Below are positions 34,328 through 46,175 of a stretch of 64,000 nt of DNA, one piece after another. The DNA comes from Rosa chinensis (taxonomy: Eukaryota > Streptophyta > Magnoliopsida > Rosales > Rosaceae). Each line of letters begins with the position of its first letter. The stretch's first letter is position 1. Location of the stretch: assembly GCF_002994745.2 (NCBI RefSeq), contig NC_037090.1, forward strand, positions 7,437,501 to 7,501,500, in the 5' to 3' direction. A model generated the notes under the pieces. The model saw only the letters and a program-made list of their open reading frames with translations, did no database searches and had not been told where the DNA came from. A program made the translations under genes and the position numbers.

Positions 34328-37300
34328 ATGAGTTTCAGAAGTATGTTGAAAGTGAGTTTCTTAATGTTGCTTGCCATGACTTTGGCAGCAACTAGTGCTC
34401 ATGCTCGCTTAGACCTATTTGGCCAGCTCCTTACCTCCAAGAACCAACCAGACCCTAATTATGGTAATTTCCTGTAAGGAGTTACCTTAGTTCAAGTTCA
34501 ACATTTACATGATCATATTATTGCTTGTCTCTGTTTCTTCCCGTTGTTAAAATTAGTTGAATTATATCATAATAGACGTATACTATTGGTGTAATTGATT
34601 AATTAATTAACTTATATATACGTTATTGTTCAATTACAAGAATGCCAGAAAATTCCATTTCTACTGTGTGGCCGTATATGTGACTCATGCACCTGCGATA
34701 GGCGTGCGCCAGAGCTTGCAGAGTGCACTTGTTCACAGTGGAAACCATTTGCAGCACTCCAAAAATCTGGTAATTTATCTAAATTATGAGAAAATGAAAT
34801 AATTTTGTTGTTCTCTATCCATATTGTTGTAGTTGAGACATGATAATTGATATATTGTTTTTATTTTAACTCATATGAAAAAATACACATTTTTTTAACT
34901 CTTTTGAAATTATCCACATAGATGCATGCATCAAAATCAACGAGGACCATCTATATGGAGTAGAACTTTAGCTCTTGATATATAATTGAACTGGCCAATA
35001 CATATATGTGTGTTTCATACGAAACATATATACAGTGCTCAACAATAAACTTCAACAACTTTCTCATTGAAAAAGAGAAAAAAGGACTCAGATTTAGAAT
35101 AGACGAAGAGAAGAACCGGTGAACTAATACAGAAAAAAGGATATAAGTTTAGTCATGCATAAGGATCAATCGATGACGGTTTAAATTAAGAAAGGGCTTC
35201 TATTGAAAAACTATCCGACATTTATCATTGAGTACTTGTATTTTAATATACCATTTCTTTTTCGTGCAGACGAAGCACATGTGCAGGTGATAGAAAAAGA
35301 AAAATCTGCTATTCAAGTTCAGTCTTCAGGCACCATTCCATATGCAGAATGCATAAAAACTTGCGATAAATGTTTTTGTACACTAAGGTGGCCCCCTGAG
35401 AGCAATGTGTGCTTTTGCGGAGACAACAAGAAGTCCAAGAAGCCAGTTGCTTTAGTCCAAGAAGCGAAAATGAGTAGCAGCAACGTGAAATCAGAGATAA
35501 TGCCATATTCAGAATGCCAGAAAAACTGCAAGCATGTATGCGCTTGTACACTAATTTGGCCACCTGAACTATCAACGTGCATTTGTGGTGACTACATCAA
35601 ATCATCAGCCAATGAAGCGGCCGGTAATTAACCCATTTGAATCAATAATCATTAAATACTTTCTTTATCAACAATACTAAATATCTGTGTTACTAACTAC
35701 TAACAAGCTCATACTTGCAGAAGAATTGCATAAAGAATTGGACTTGGTCTCCAAGCCAGTTGCAAAATCAGTGGGAGGCTTTATTCCATATCCGGAATGC
35801 ATTGAAAAATGTGACGAGTGCGTAATTTGCACTAAGCCTTATCCAATTGAGCTTGCATTATGCTATTGTGGTAAAAAGACTGATTCTGACTCCAAGAAAC
35901 CAGCAATCGAATATGCGGGTAACTAGTTTCAATTCGATTTTATGTTCTTTGTTTGTTAACTTAGAGTTATTCATTTGCGTAGTTATTTCGGTAACATTTT
36001 TCCTATTACTTGGCATATATAAGTGGTTCTAAAATATTGATATGTGTTACTAACATATGCACGCATGCAGAAAAATTACTCACAGAATTGGCCGTGGCCA
36101 AACCAGTTGCAAAATCAGTGGGAGGCTTTATTCCATATCCGGAATGCATCGAAAAATGTGACGAGTGTGTAATTTGTACAAAAAATTGGCCAATGGAGAA
36201 AGTATTGTGCTATTGTGGTAAAAAGACTGATTCCGACTCCAAGAAGCCAACAATCGAATATGCAGGTAACTAGTTAATTCGATTTTATGTTCTTATTTGT
36301 TTGTTAACTTGGTGTTCTTCCCTTGAGTATTTATTTTTATAACATTTTTCCCATCTTACATGGCATATATATTAATTGGTTCTACAATCTTGATATGTGT
36401 TACTACCATATTCGCGCATGCAGAAAAAGTACTTACAGAATTGGACATAGCCAAACCAGTTGCAAAATCAGTGGGAGGCTTTATTCCATATCCGGAATGC
36501 ATTGAAAAATGTGATGAGTGTGTGATTTGCACTTTTATTTATCCAATCGAGGCTGCACTATGCTATTGTGGTAAAAAGACTGCTTCCAACTCCAAGAAAC
36601 CAGCAATCGAATATGCGGGTAACTAGTTTCAATTCGATTTTATGTTCTTTGTTTGTTAACTTACAGTAGAGGTGGCAAACGGGCCGGCCCGGCCCATTTT
36701 AAGCAGCCTAGTTGTGCTTCGTGCCGTGCTTGGGCCGACCATTTATTATCGTGTAGGGCTCGTGCCGGCCCATTTACTGAAATATTAAGCCCGACCCGGC
36801 CCATGACCCTTCCCATATCGTGCCGGGCGGTGCTCGTGCCGGGTCAATAACGGGCCGTGCTCGTGCCTACGTACCCACTATAAAACACGATTTTAAAATC
36901 TTAATTTGAACAAATAAAAATTACTTTTATTTAAATATTTAGAAAATTAAAATAAATTAAGTTTTACAACGTTTTTCTTAATCTTAGCTTTTTAAGATTA
37001 GATTTCTAATAATTTTTTATATTCCACTATAAGAAAGAAAGAAAGAAAAAACTCAAAATATATTGTTTTTAGTATATTATTGTGAGATTAATCTTTACTA
37101 ATATAATGAAGATTTAGTATCTATTATTCTTTCCTTCATTCTATAATTGTATTATTATTAATGTCTTTATTAATAAACATATATTTAATATTTAGAAAAA
37201 ATACTTATGTCAAAACAAGGATATAATGTTTTGTTTCATTATTTTGATAATATAAAAGAAAGAATTTGTGGAATTGTCATGAGATTTTATATAAAAATGT

Positions 37301-37861
37301 CTCATATTCAAATTTCATCATTGTAGTTTTTTAATATTTTTAAAAACAAAATGAAATTTTGTGTTTGTAACGGGCCGGCACATAATATGTCTTGCTCGGG
37401 GCGTGCCGGGCCCATTACAGGCTCGGGCCAATGGGCCAATAATTTTATGCCTAGCCCGACCCGTTATTTTAACGTGCTCAGGTCGTGCCGGGCCACTAAC
37501 GGGCTTGAGCTGTGCCGGGCCCGTGTCGTGCTCGTGCTTAGTGGCCCGTTTGCCACCTCTAACTTACAGTTATTCATTGGCGTAGTTATTTCAGTAACAT
37601 TTTTCCTATTACTTGGCATATATAAGTGGTTCTAAAATCTTGATATGTGTTACTAACATATGCACGCATGCAGAAAAATTACTCACAGAATTGGCCGTGG
37701 CCAAACCAGTTGCAAAATCAGTGGGAGGCTTTATTCCATATCCGGAATGCATAGAGAAATGTGATGAGTGTACAATTTGTACATTGATTTATCCAATTGA
37801 GAAAGCATTGTGCTATTGCGGTAAGAAGACCGAAGCTGAAGGCAGAGCCCTCCCCATCTAG
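34328..37861 (+). CDS. Secreted Bowman-Birk-like protein with seven domains
   Basis: The model has seven exons: 34328-34463, 34641-34769, 35270-35623, 35721-35918, 36071-36265, 36424-36618 and 37674-37861. They give 464 aa with all introns in phase 1. The start is MSFRSMLKVSFLMLLAMTLA; the first ATG is in frame and shared with the gene at 59470. A signal peptide ends near SAHA. Exon 2 has the seven-cysteine module (CDRRAPELAEC). Exon 3 has two modules (loops CTLRWPPE and CTLIWPPE). Exons 4 to 7 have one each (CTKPYPIE, CTKNWPME, CTFIYPIE, CTLIYPIE). Modules are joined by lysine/aspartate-rich linkers (GKKTDSDSKKPAIEYAG). The residue after CT, the expected P1 site, is L, L, K, K, F, L, which would suggest mixed trypsin- and chymotrypsin-like targets. 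Intron 6 carries an 895-bp hAT-like insert but both splice sites survive. Inhibitory function is inferred. Confidence 0.82.
36667..37561. mobile_element. hAT-like non-autonomous element in intron 6, 895 bp
   Basis: The termini TAGAGGTGGCAAACGGGCC and, inverted, the same sequence from GGCCCGTTTGCCACCTCTA give near-perfect inverted repeats. The exact 8-bp duplication ACTTACAG is at 36659-36666 and 37562-37569. The GC-rich ends (gccggcccggccc) contrast with an AT-rich centre. It has no transposase. It lies 48 bp into the intron, away from donor and acceptor. Confidence 0.92.
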
Positions 37862-38096
37862 CTTAGCTGCTAGCTTCTTCCCCAAATGGTCGAGTTCGAT
37901 GATAAATAAAAGGGCTATAATTTGTTGGATTTACTCCTACTGATAATGCCCTAGACTTCCTTTAAGCTGCCTTAATGATGTGTTTTAAGGCTTTAGTTAG
38001 TTTCTATGTAGAATAAGCTTGCATTTGTTTATACCTATATGTAAGCGGTCTTAATTATGCTGTATGCTTGTTTTCAGTTTATCAACTTGTTATGAA

Positions 38097-38102
38097 AATA
38101 AA
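38097..38102 (+). terminator. Polyadenylation signal AATAAA, seven-domain gene
   Basis: This is the family's distal signal, 236 bp after the stop. A transposon begins about 12 bp downstream (38115), so the normal cleavage region is displaced. A nearer AATAAA lies in gataaataaaagggc at about 37906. Confidence 0.55.
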
Positions 38103-38114
38103 GTTTACGAGCAA

Positions 38115-38979
38115 ACTGGAAAATTTTAGGAACAGTGCACGAAATTTGGCCCAATATTAATTTTCGTACACGAAGTTACAAATTATGAACTTTGGTACAT
38201 ATACTTATAAACCCGACCAACTTTTTATACACGACGTCAATAACCCCGTCAGTGGGAATGTCATTATCCATATAATGAAGGGTAGAATAGGGTTTTCACC
38301 GCAAACTCATCTCTCTTCTCCTTCGCACAACCCTTCTTTATAATCCCTCATCTCTCTTCTTCTTCCTACACCCTCCTCCTCTCTCAGCCCTCCGATCATC
38401 CCTCTCTCCCCACCACCGTCCCTAATGACGTTATCAACGTCAAGGCATCGATATTGATTTGAATCGCAGTGACACAGACTCTCACATAGACAAAGCGAAA
38501 GAGAGAGCTGCATAATCACACTGGAAGAATCTGAATGATACATGCTGGAGAAGAACCACACCTTTTAAGGCGTGTCGGTTTTTGATTCCACTACCAAGAG
38601 TGGTTCGCCGCATTTGAGAACCGGAAGAAGAAAAAGAAGCTAGAGACGAAGGAGAAGCTGAAATTGCGGTGGATTGCGGTTGGAATCGTCGCCGTGGATG
38701 GGGAAATTTATGGTGGTATGATATCGGATTACGAGGTGACGGCGGCGAGAGAGAGAGAGAGAGAGATGGCGTACGCCAGAAAGAAGAGATGGAAAGGTTT
38801 GGTGGTTTGAGTCTTAGACCTGGTTATGCTTTCTATGCTCGTGCCTCTTCTCTTCCTTCTCGGTATTCACAATGGCTTTCAAGGTGAGTGAAGCCTCTAC
38901 TCCGTTCACACTCACTTAAGATTTGTTTCTTCTGTTTGTATCAGATCTGATTTGAAATCGATTTCGTGACTCTAGTTCT

Positions 38980-39024
<45 letters not shown>

Positions 39025-39718
39025 GTGTTACCTCTTGCTTTTTGTGTTTGCAATGTGCAGGATATGGTTCGAAGCAGTCGAATTCGCCTACAGTAAGGAC
39101 TTAGTTTCTGGTTTGTTTTGGTTAGGTGGAGATTTTGTGCAAGAATTTCCCAGAAAACGTTTTATAAGAGTTTTGAGAGAGATGAATCTGTGGAAATTGA
39201 TACTGTGGAAATGGGAGGTGCTAATTTTGGTTTCGATTTGTGGGAGGCTAGTTTCGGGTTGGCTTAGGATTATGGTGTTCTTTGTGGAGAGGAACTCATC
39301 CTGCGAAGGGACTGTTATATTTTGTTTATGGGATCAGGAAGGCTGTTTAGAACTATATTTGGCTTGGCCTTATTTGATGGGTTGGCATTTCGGGTTGATC
39401 AAGAAGGGTGAGAAGGAAACAAATGGTAGAATCCAAACGAAGAAGAAGAACACTTTGTATTGAGGTATGAAGAAGAAGGAAAAAAAAAATCTGATATTGC
39501 AGAGAGAGGGGAGAGAGGTTTGGAGAAAATGAACAGTGAAATGACATATTTACCTCTCAAAAATTGCCACGTTTCACACCTTCTAATGGCGTCATTAACG
39601 TCGTGTACAAGTCTTTGGTCAGGAACAAATGTTCGTGTACCAAAGTTCATAATTTGTAACTTCGTGTACGAAAATTAATAGTGGGTCAAACTTCGTGCAC
39701 TGTTCTTAAAATTTTCCC
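38115..39718. mobile_element. Mutator-like element with gene-like interior, 1.6 kb
   Basis: The ends are inverted repeats (left aaaattttaggaacagtgca, right inverted aaaattttaagaacagtgca) extending about 100 bp inward. The repeat CGAGCAA flanks both sides (38108-38114 and 39719-39725); up to two more bases are ambiguous. The interior has an exon-like frame (MERFGGLSLRPGYAFYARAS) ending at ttcaag/gtgagt near 38882, a (TC)n intron-like stretch, and an acceptor caatgtgcag at 39060. It looks like a captured host gene but is not recognised. Confidence 0.65.
38789..39463 (+). pseudogene. Captured unidentified host gene fragment
   Basis: An exon ending RYSQWLSR is followed by a GTGAGT donor (38884), a (CT)n tract (about 38980-39020) and an acceptor (tgtgcag, 39060). 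The following frame is Trp-rich and ends at 39463. The intron-exon appearance inside an inverted-repeat element suggests Pack-MULE capture. I do not recognise the protein. Confidence 0.35.
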
Positions 39719-39725
39719 CGAGCAA

Positions 39726-40585
39726 TATTAGCGTTAACCCTAACCTTTTAATTGTCCGGCTATTGCAGAGCTCTTTCTACTCTCATTAGAAAAAGAAAAG
39801 AAAAAATGTCATGAATAGAAGAATTAATATACAAAAAACTCAAGAAGAAGCTCAAGCTTCTCAATTATCTTGCTACTTATAAGATGCTAGAAAATTTAGT
39901 CTAACATGTGCAAAATATGTAATATTGGCCGCATGTATACCTTATCTATAATTGAACGGCCAACCGATATAGTTAACCTGGACCAATTGTTTTTTTTTTC
40001 AATGAAGTAACCTGGACCAGTTCCTTTATTATTTTTGTCACATACACCTTAAAAAGGAGAAAAATCAGAAAATTATTGTCCCTAGACCATTATTTGTCAT
40101 CAGGAAGTGAGAGCCCCCGCCGTACAATTTCTGACCTAGCTGCATCACCTGCATGCCATATATCGACGTGGATATGAATCATATCATGTATTGATGTACA
40201 TACGACAAGAAGAAGGAACCGGCGCTTGGATTTGTATATCTAGGCGCAGGCGTCGGTCGAAAGATGAAATTATTTGAATAAAAAAATTTCTATATTTTGT
40301 GTCCTAATGAAATTATTTAAATAATAAAATTTCTATACTCATATAATATATATATATTTACACGCACATCTCTCTCTCTCCATATATATATATATATATA
40401 TTTGCATCGCTTATTACATTATTTCTAATTGAAAAGCCAATCAATAAAATCTGAACTAGTTTATCACTCTTAATTAATACATGTTAATTCCTTTATTTTT
40501 ACCATATAAATATTCACCGAACTATAATTCCCATCATTGTCTTGGATCTTAAAGGGACAAAAAGGTTTGTCCATATTACCATTAC
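39726..40585. other. 3' flank of the seven-domain gene
   Basis: It resembles 9255-9700 (atgccagaaaatctagtctaa-type block) and 2880-3600. It contains short (TA)n and (CT)n tracts near 40345-40400. No gene is recognised. Confidence 0.5.
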
Positions 40586-40915
40586 CAGAGCCGGACCTGA
40601 TATGAGGCTCGTGAGTCAGCCGTCTCAGGCCCAGTGTCTCATTGGGTATAATTTTTTTCTAGGGGTATTTAGAAAAAGTATTACGTAAATAAAATGTAAG
40701 TCTTTTACTAAACAATAAGATTGGATTAGTAGGCAAGTTGTATTTCTTTCTTTTATGTTACTCCTAGCTTAGATTCGAATCCTCTTTCTGTTGTATATTT
40801 ATTTTTCTTTTCAATTTTTTTTTTGTAAACATTCTTTTGGCTATTCTTTTGTATAATAAATATAGGCCCATTTTTATTTTCCGCCTCAAGCCTTAAAATC
40901 TCAAGTCCGGGCCTG
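40586..40915. mobile_element. hAT-like MITE, 330 bp, 8-bp TSD
   Basis: The termini CAGAGCCGGACCTGA and, inverted, CAGGCCCGGACTTGA are flanked by ACCATTAC (40578-40585 and 40916-40923). The homologous site at about 30775 is empty. The ends resemble those of 28168-29921, so it may be a deletion derivative of the same family. Confidence 0.8.
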
Positions 40916-41064
40916 ACCATTACTCGTCATCAATGCAAGAGCCCGTGAATTATGTGGACCTCATGCATGTGTGTCGCAGTGTGGGTTATGATAACTTCTA
41001 GACTTCAGCCTAAAGTCACGTGTATTTCAATTGGAAGTTTGGAACGTAAGTCCATGTCTTTAGA

Positions 41065-41236
41065 TGGAAATTATTCCATGCACCGACGGTGTAAGTGACC
41101 CAATCCTTATAAAATAATCTCAACCCTTGATATTTATTATCAACTTTATTTTTAATAAACAAAAAGTGTATTTAATGTAATCTAACCATTCATTTATGTT
41201 GGTGCAAGTGCACGGCGGTGATCTGAATAATCTCTC
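41065..41236. mobile_element. Small Mutator-like MITE, 172 bp
   Basis: The left end (ggaaattattccatgcaccg) and inverted right end (gagattattcagatcaccg) are similar. They are flanked by the 9-bp repeat GTCTTTAGA (41056-41064 and 41237-41245). It is non-coding. A possible partial relative lies at 30600-30645. Confidence 0.65.
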
Positions 41237-41432
41237 GTCTTTAGAAGTTTAGATTCAAATTTGTGGACCACCCTCATTCGGTGGTCAACATCGGTGGTCA
41301 ATAGACGAAGCAAAGAGGGTTGAAGCACCAAGGAAAGCTAAGAAATAGAAATTCGATAACTCACCGTTCCGGGGTGTTCATTTGTAAGGAATATATAAGA
41401 GTGAGGAAAAAAAATTAAAGTTAAAGAAAAAC

Positions 41433-42169
41433 ATCACTAATAATTATTGAGTTATGACTTATTTGATACATTTTTCTTTTTTTTTTTATCAAGGCAAAAC
41501 TTCATTAATAATGAATTGGTTACAATAAGTTTTGAGCAACATCTCTTACACAGAAACAACCACTAAACTACACACTAGAACTCTAATACTCAATGAAGAC
41601 TTGCCAAATGGTGAGCAAACTTGGTGCCATCACGTTTCACAAAATAGCAACTACAGACTTAAAAAAAGACTCAACTCATTTGATATTTAATTTACTTGAC
41701 TTTTCAAAAATATCACTTAACTCATTAACTTTAATATCCATATTTCACATAACTCACTCTCGTCTATTGTGTCGTTAAAAATTTGTACGGATAGAGTTAT
41801 TTTCGTCATATAAATAAATATTAAAATAAAAATGAATTTTTTTGAAGAAAGTGTTAGATTTCTTTTTCAAAATTTTATAGTTTAATGATAATTCCTAATA
41901 AAAAAGGATTTTTTTTAAAAAATTAACTTTAATTTGAAAACAAAAAATAAAATATGTCATTTTTTTATTTAGAAAAAATTATTTTTTTAAGTAGAAATGT
42001 CTAATTTGTGTTTCGAAAAATATATTTTCAACTTCTAATAAGAGATTTAACGGCAGTGAATTAAGTGTAAGTCTGTAAGATAATGGCAAATGTGAGTGAG
42101 TAAAGTGATATTTAAAAAAAATTGTAAGTTAAGTGGCGAACGAATTATAACTCAATGATTATTAGTGAT
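41433..42169. mobile_element. Inverted-repeat element with nested minus-strand LINE tail
   Basis: The left end ATCACTAATAATTATTGAG is matched by the inverted right end ATCACTAATAATCATTGAG. A poly(T) start at about 41482 followed by tatcaaggcaaaacttcatt suggests a LINE 3' end inserted in minus orientation. The target duplication is unclear. The frame at 41593-41778 is not recognised. Confidence 0.55.
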
Positions 42170-42710
42170 TTTTTATTTAAAAATTATTCTTACTCCTCTT
42201 TTTGCATGTACTTATATTTATCCCTTGGGCTACTCACTTTTGAATTGTTTATTAAGGTTGCCCAACTTCAGTTTGACTATGTAACCTTTGCTCAAATGCT
42301 CAATACATTAGTGGACTTTGATAGAGATATCAGATTACTATCGTGCTAAAACAGTTTGACCCCGCCGTCTTGCTCGTCATGCACTCTGTACATTACGTAC
42401 TTACCACTCTGTTAATAAGCCAGATTCTTAATAAGAAGAAATCCACCTATACTACAAAGTGAAGGGCTCATGATTCATCAAAATATGGATTGTTCTAAAA
42501 ACTCTTTAGTCTAAAAGTAAGAATTCATAATGAAATCATTTAAATAATTATTTCAGTAAAATAAAAAAGAGTAGAAAAACATAAATATAAAAAAAAGATT
42601 AAAGAAGTGAATTGAAGGATCTTCACTAATCACACATGTATGACAGGAGTACTATGAGATACTAAAAGTGAGAAAATTTAGGGTCAATTTAAAACATTAA
42701 ACATGTACAA

Positions 42711-43068
42711 AGATGTGGCTTTGAAAGGATATGAAGGGGAGATGCTTCAATAATTGGGAGCGACAAAGGTAGAAATTGAAAGTGATTGTCTTGTTGCTAT
42801 ACAATTTGTTACTGATCAAGTTGGTGGTCATTCTTTATTAAGCAACCTAGTAGGTGACATCAAGGATTTATGCAAGTCCTTTCATTTCATTGAATTGCTT
42901 CATGTAAATAGGCAAGTAAATTATGTTGCTCATAGATTGGTTAGCCTTGCTTTTGAATCCTCTATTCAGACTGAGTGGTTCGCTTTTGCTATAGATATTA
43001 TCTCGAATGCCCTGTTGTATGATCTAAATCATATTTGATGAATAAAATCTTTGTTCTTTCAAAAAAAT
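42711..43068 (+). mobile_element. 5'-truncated LINE remnant: RNase H-like C-terminus
   Basis: The frame (about 42752-43038) begins ATKVEIESDCLVAIQFV and contains HVNRQVNYVAHRLVSLAFES. This is the pattern of the RNase H-like C-terminal domain of plant LINE polyproteins (ESD catalytic region, N-x-VAH-L-A block). It ends with a stop, aataaaatctttg and a short A run. The rest of the LINE is absent. Confidence 0.7.
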
Positions 43069-43494
43069 ACGCCGATCTATAAAACCGGGACCAATTTATC
43101 AACGTTAGTTACTACACGTTAATTAGTCATGTTTTTATTTGTAGCATATTCAACAAATGTACATTATTGTCCATATCACTACAATTTGTCATCAATATCT
43201 AGAACCCGTGAAATTTCTTACTCGACTTTGATGGACCTAGTATATCCGCATGCATGGATGCATGAATAAACGTAGGTATAATGCACTGGAAACAAACAAG
43301 CTCCCTGAAAAGATGGCGGTGACTGCTCTAGCTGGCTCTTGATGACGTTGTTGTCTTCCGCCCTTGGGGAGGTACAAATACAGCCGGAATGCAATCTACA
43401 CATTTGATAACTGAAACATTATAGGGCTACCTTTCCAAACGTTCCTGAAAAATAGAATATGGAGAAGTTGTCTACACTACTAGCAAAATAACAA

Positions 43495-43900
43495 CACACA
43501 CGGATTTACTGTAGTTAAAAGCCACAGAAATCCGTGTAAAATAGAAATACTAACAGAAATCCGTGTGCAATGAGTATAATTGGGAAAATATTTTCACACG
43601 GATATCTGTGTGAAAATCAATTCACACTGATTTCTGTATATATTATAAATTAGTTTATTTCGAAATCGTTAATTTTTTATGTTATGTGATTTATGGAGGG
43701 ACGGATTTCCGTTACAATAAATTTTTGGTACAGATTTCTGTGTGAAATGAATATCACACGAATATCTGTGTGACATGTTAACACCGAAATCTGTGTGAAT
43801 AAATAACAGTAACAGATGTCGGTGTAAAAACTAAAACCTTTTCAAACGGATATCCGTGTGAAAAGAACAATTAGCTACAAAATTCAGTGTGAAAAAGTAT
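43495..43900. repeat. CACTA left subterminal repeat array
   Basis: Many copies in both orientations of cacggatttctgtgtgaaa-like words occur every 20-40 bp. In CACTA elements such arrays bind the transposase; that is family knowledge, not tested here. The equivalent right array is 55600-55980, and a second internal array lies at 46540-47270. Confidence 0.75.
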
Positions 43901-43909
43901 AGGTGTATA

Positions 43910-44876
43910 TAAGGTTGACCACTTATTTGATATTGAAATAACGGCAGATTGAGTTAATTTTTTTACACAATACCTATTACTACACTATAAATAGATGCGT
44001 AATGTCAAATTTATTAATTTTCAATTTTTATTTTTTGGTTCGCACAAAATTCTTATATGTCTACTAATGTGGTATAACTAGTTTATTAGTTGTAAAGAAA
44101 AGTATACCTTCCATGAGCAACAATGTGGAGGAAATAGACTTTATCAAAATCGACCGTTGGATGTTGTCATGTTTAGAATAAATAGTTATGGTCAAAATTT
44201 CAACTATTTTTGTTATCGTTTAGGTCTCAATCCACTAGATCAACCCTGAACCCTAAATACCACATAAAACTAATATGCTCATAACCGCTCATTCGCAACT
44301 TATTTTTTCGGTCTGTCAACTCTCATACTGTCATGAATATGAGGTATACCAAATAATGTAAAAATTTTGAAAAGTTTATCTCCTCGTGCTTTTACTCCCC
44401 TAAGGGAAGTATATGTGTATATAAGGTTAACCACTTTATCTGATATTGAAAGAACAACGGATTGAGTTAATTTTTTTACACCATACCTATTAATACGCTA
44501 TAAATTGATAGGTAATGTCAAATTTATCAATTTTCAATTTTTATTTTTTGGATTGCACAAAATTCTTATATGTCTACTAATGTGGTATAACTAGTTTATT
44601 AGTTATAATGAAAAGTATATCTTCCATAAGCAACAATGCGTAGGAAATAGACTTTATCAAAATCGACCGTAGGATGTTATCATGATAAGAATAAATGATA
44701 GTGTTCAAAATTTCAGCTATTTTCGTCATCGTTTGGGTTTCGATCTAGTAGGTCAACCCTAAACCTTAAATACTACATAAAACTAATATGCTCATAACCG
44801 CTCACTCGTAACTTATTTTTTTGATATGTAAACTCTCATGCTCTCATCACTCATGAGCAGAAGCTATATCAACTAA
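43910..44876. repeat. Tandem 485-bp duplication inside the CACTA element
   Basis: The blocks starting gtatataaggttgacc (about 43914) and gtatataaggttaacc (about 44418) share most of their length, including caatttttattttttgg and ctaatgtggtataactag. A partial third copy follows the Mutator-like insert from about 46395. It is non-coding. Confidence 0.75.
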
Positions 44877-45254
44877 TGTAAAAATGGGGTTTTGTCCATT
44901 TACACCATTTTTAGAGATTTTTTTCCCACTTACCCCATTAAGTTTTTTTAATTCTCTCTTACCCAAAACACTCTAAAGAGGTCTTCCCTAATACCCCATT
45001 AAGATTTTTTTTTTGTTTTTTAATTTTTTTTAATACCATTTTACCCTTACCCCTTTGTTACTTAGAGAGAGAGAGAAAATAGAAGAGAGAGAAACCATGA
45101 GAGACTTCGCCGGAGCCCGGTCACCGGCCGCCTGAATCCGGTCACCGGCTGCCGGAATCCGGTCACCGGTCACCGGAATCCTGCCAACTTTTGCCGGAAT
45201 CGGGTCACCGGCTGCCGCCCACCGGAATTTGCTGAAAATTTCACTGGAAAGTTT

Positions 45255-45600
45255 TTTTTGCCCCCAATAGACGATTATCAACCATGTATTGCCCCCCAAT
45301 AGATGACTATCAGCCATGTATTGCCCCCCAATAGACGAACATCAGCCTTGTATTGCCCCCCAATAGACGAACATCAGTCATGTATTGCCCCCCCAATAGA
45401 CGTCTATTACCCCCCAATAGGACTTTCAGTTGCTAAAATGAGAACTAATCTCCCTAAATTTAGACAAATAAAACTTTGATTACAGAAAAAAACAAGGAGA
45501 TTACATAAATTCAAAACGTCTATTGCCCCCCAATAGCTGTCTATTACCCTCCAATAGATGGGTAATAGACGTCAATTAGAGAGCAATAGACATTCAAAAC
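45255..45600. repeat. Degenerate CCCCCCAATAGACG tandem repeats
   Basis: The words attgccccccaatagacg and atgtattgccccccaatag recur at roughly 33-bp spacing between 45255 and 45415, and again near 45520-45590. No function is evident. Confidence 0.6.
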
Positions 45601-46024
45601 TTTTTTTTTTCCTTTTTCCTTTCCTTCTGTCTTGTTACTTTAAAAAAAAAAAAAAAACTAGAAATTGATTTGGGCACCTAGAGAAAAGCTCTGGGCACCC
45701 AATCACCTTTCTCCTCTGCCACAGCCTGGGTCGAGCACCGGTGACGTCCAGGAGGCCATCGAAGACGTCGCGTGGTCGTCGTTGTCAGCGCCGGCCGAGC
45801 TTGGGCGAGCTGCAGCAGAATCCGAGCAAAAGTCGACCAGCACCGGCGAGGCAGTTGGACGCGGTCGAGCTCACCGGCGAGTTGCACGGAATCTGGGCGT
45901 TGCAACAGTTGGACGCGGTCGTTGTCAGAGCGACAGCGGTTGGACGCTGTCGAGCTCACCTGCGAGTTGCAGCGGAACCTGGGCGAGAGGTCAAACCTCG
46001 CCGGAGTTGGAGATCCGAGAGCGA

Positions 46025-46025
46025 T

Positions 46026-46059
<34 letters not shown>

Positions 46060-46070
46060 GAGCAGATCGG

Positions 46071-46101
<31 letters not shown>

Positions 46102-46175
46102 CAGGTCGGAGAACGATGAGAGGGAGAGAGAGAGAGAGCAAACGGAGAGGGATGAGAGAGAGAGAGAGAGAAAGT
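46025..46175. repeat. (GA)n microsatellite region
   Basis: Long gagaga runs are separated by cagatcggagag-like words. They explain the spurious Arg/Glu- and Ser/Leu-rich open frames on both strands. Confidence 0.9.

Noticed and set aside
43495..43900. Possible CRISPR-like array of short repeats
   Set aside because: The words are degenerate, in both orientations and without unique spacers of constant size. They fit CACTA subterminal repeats in a plant genome.
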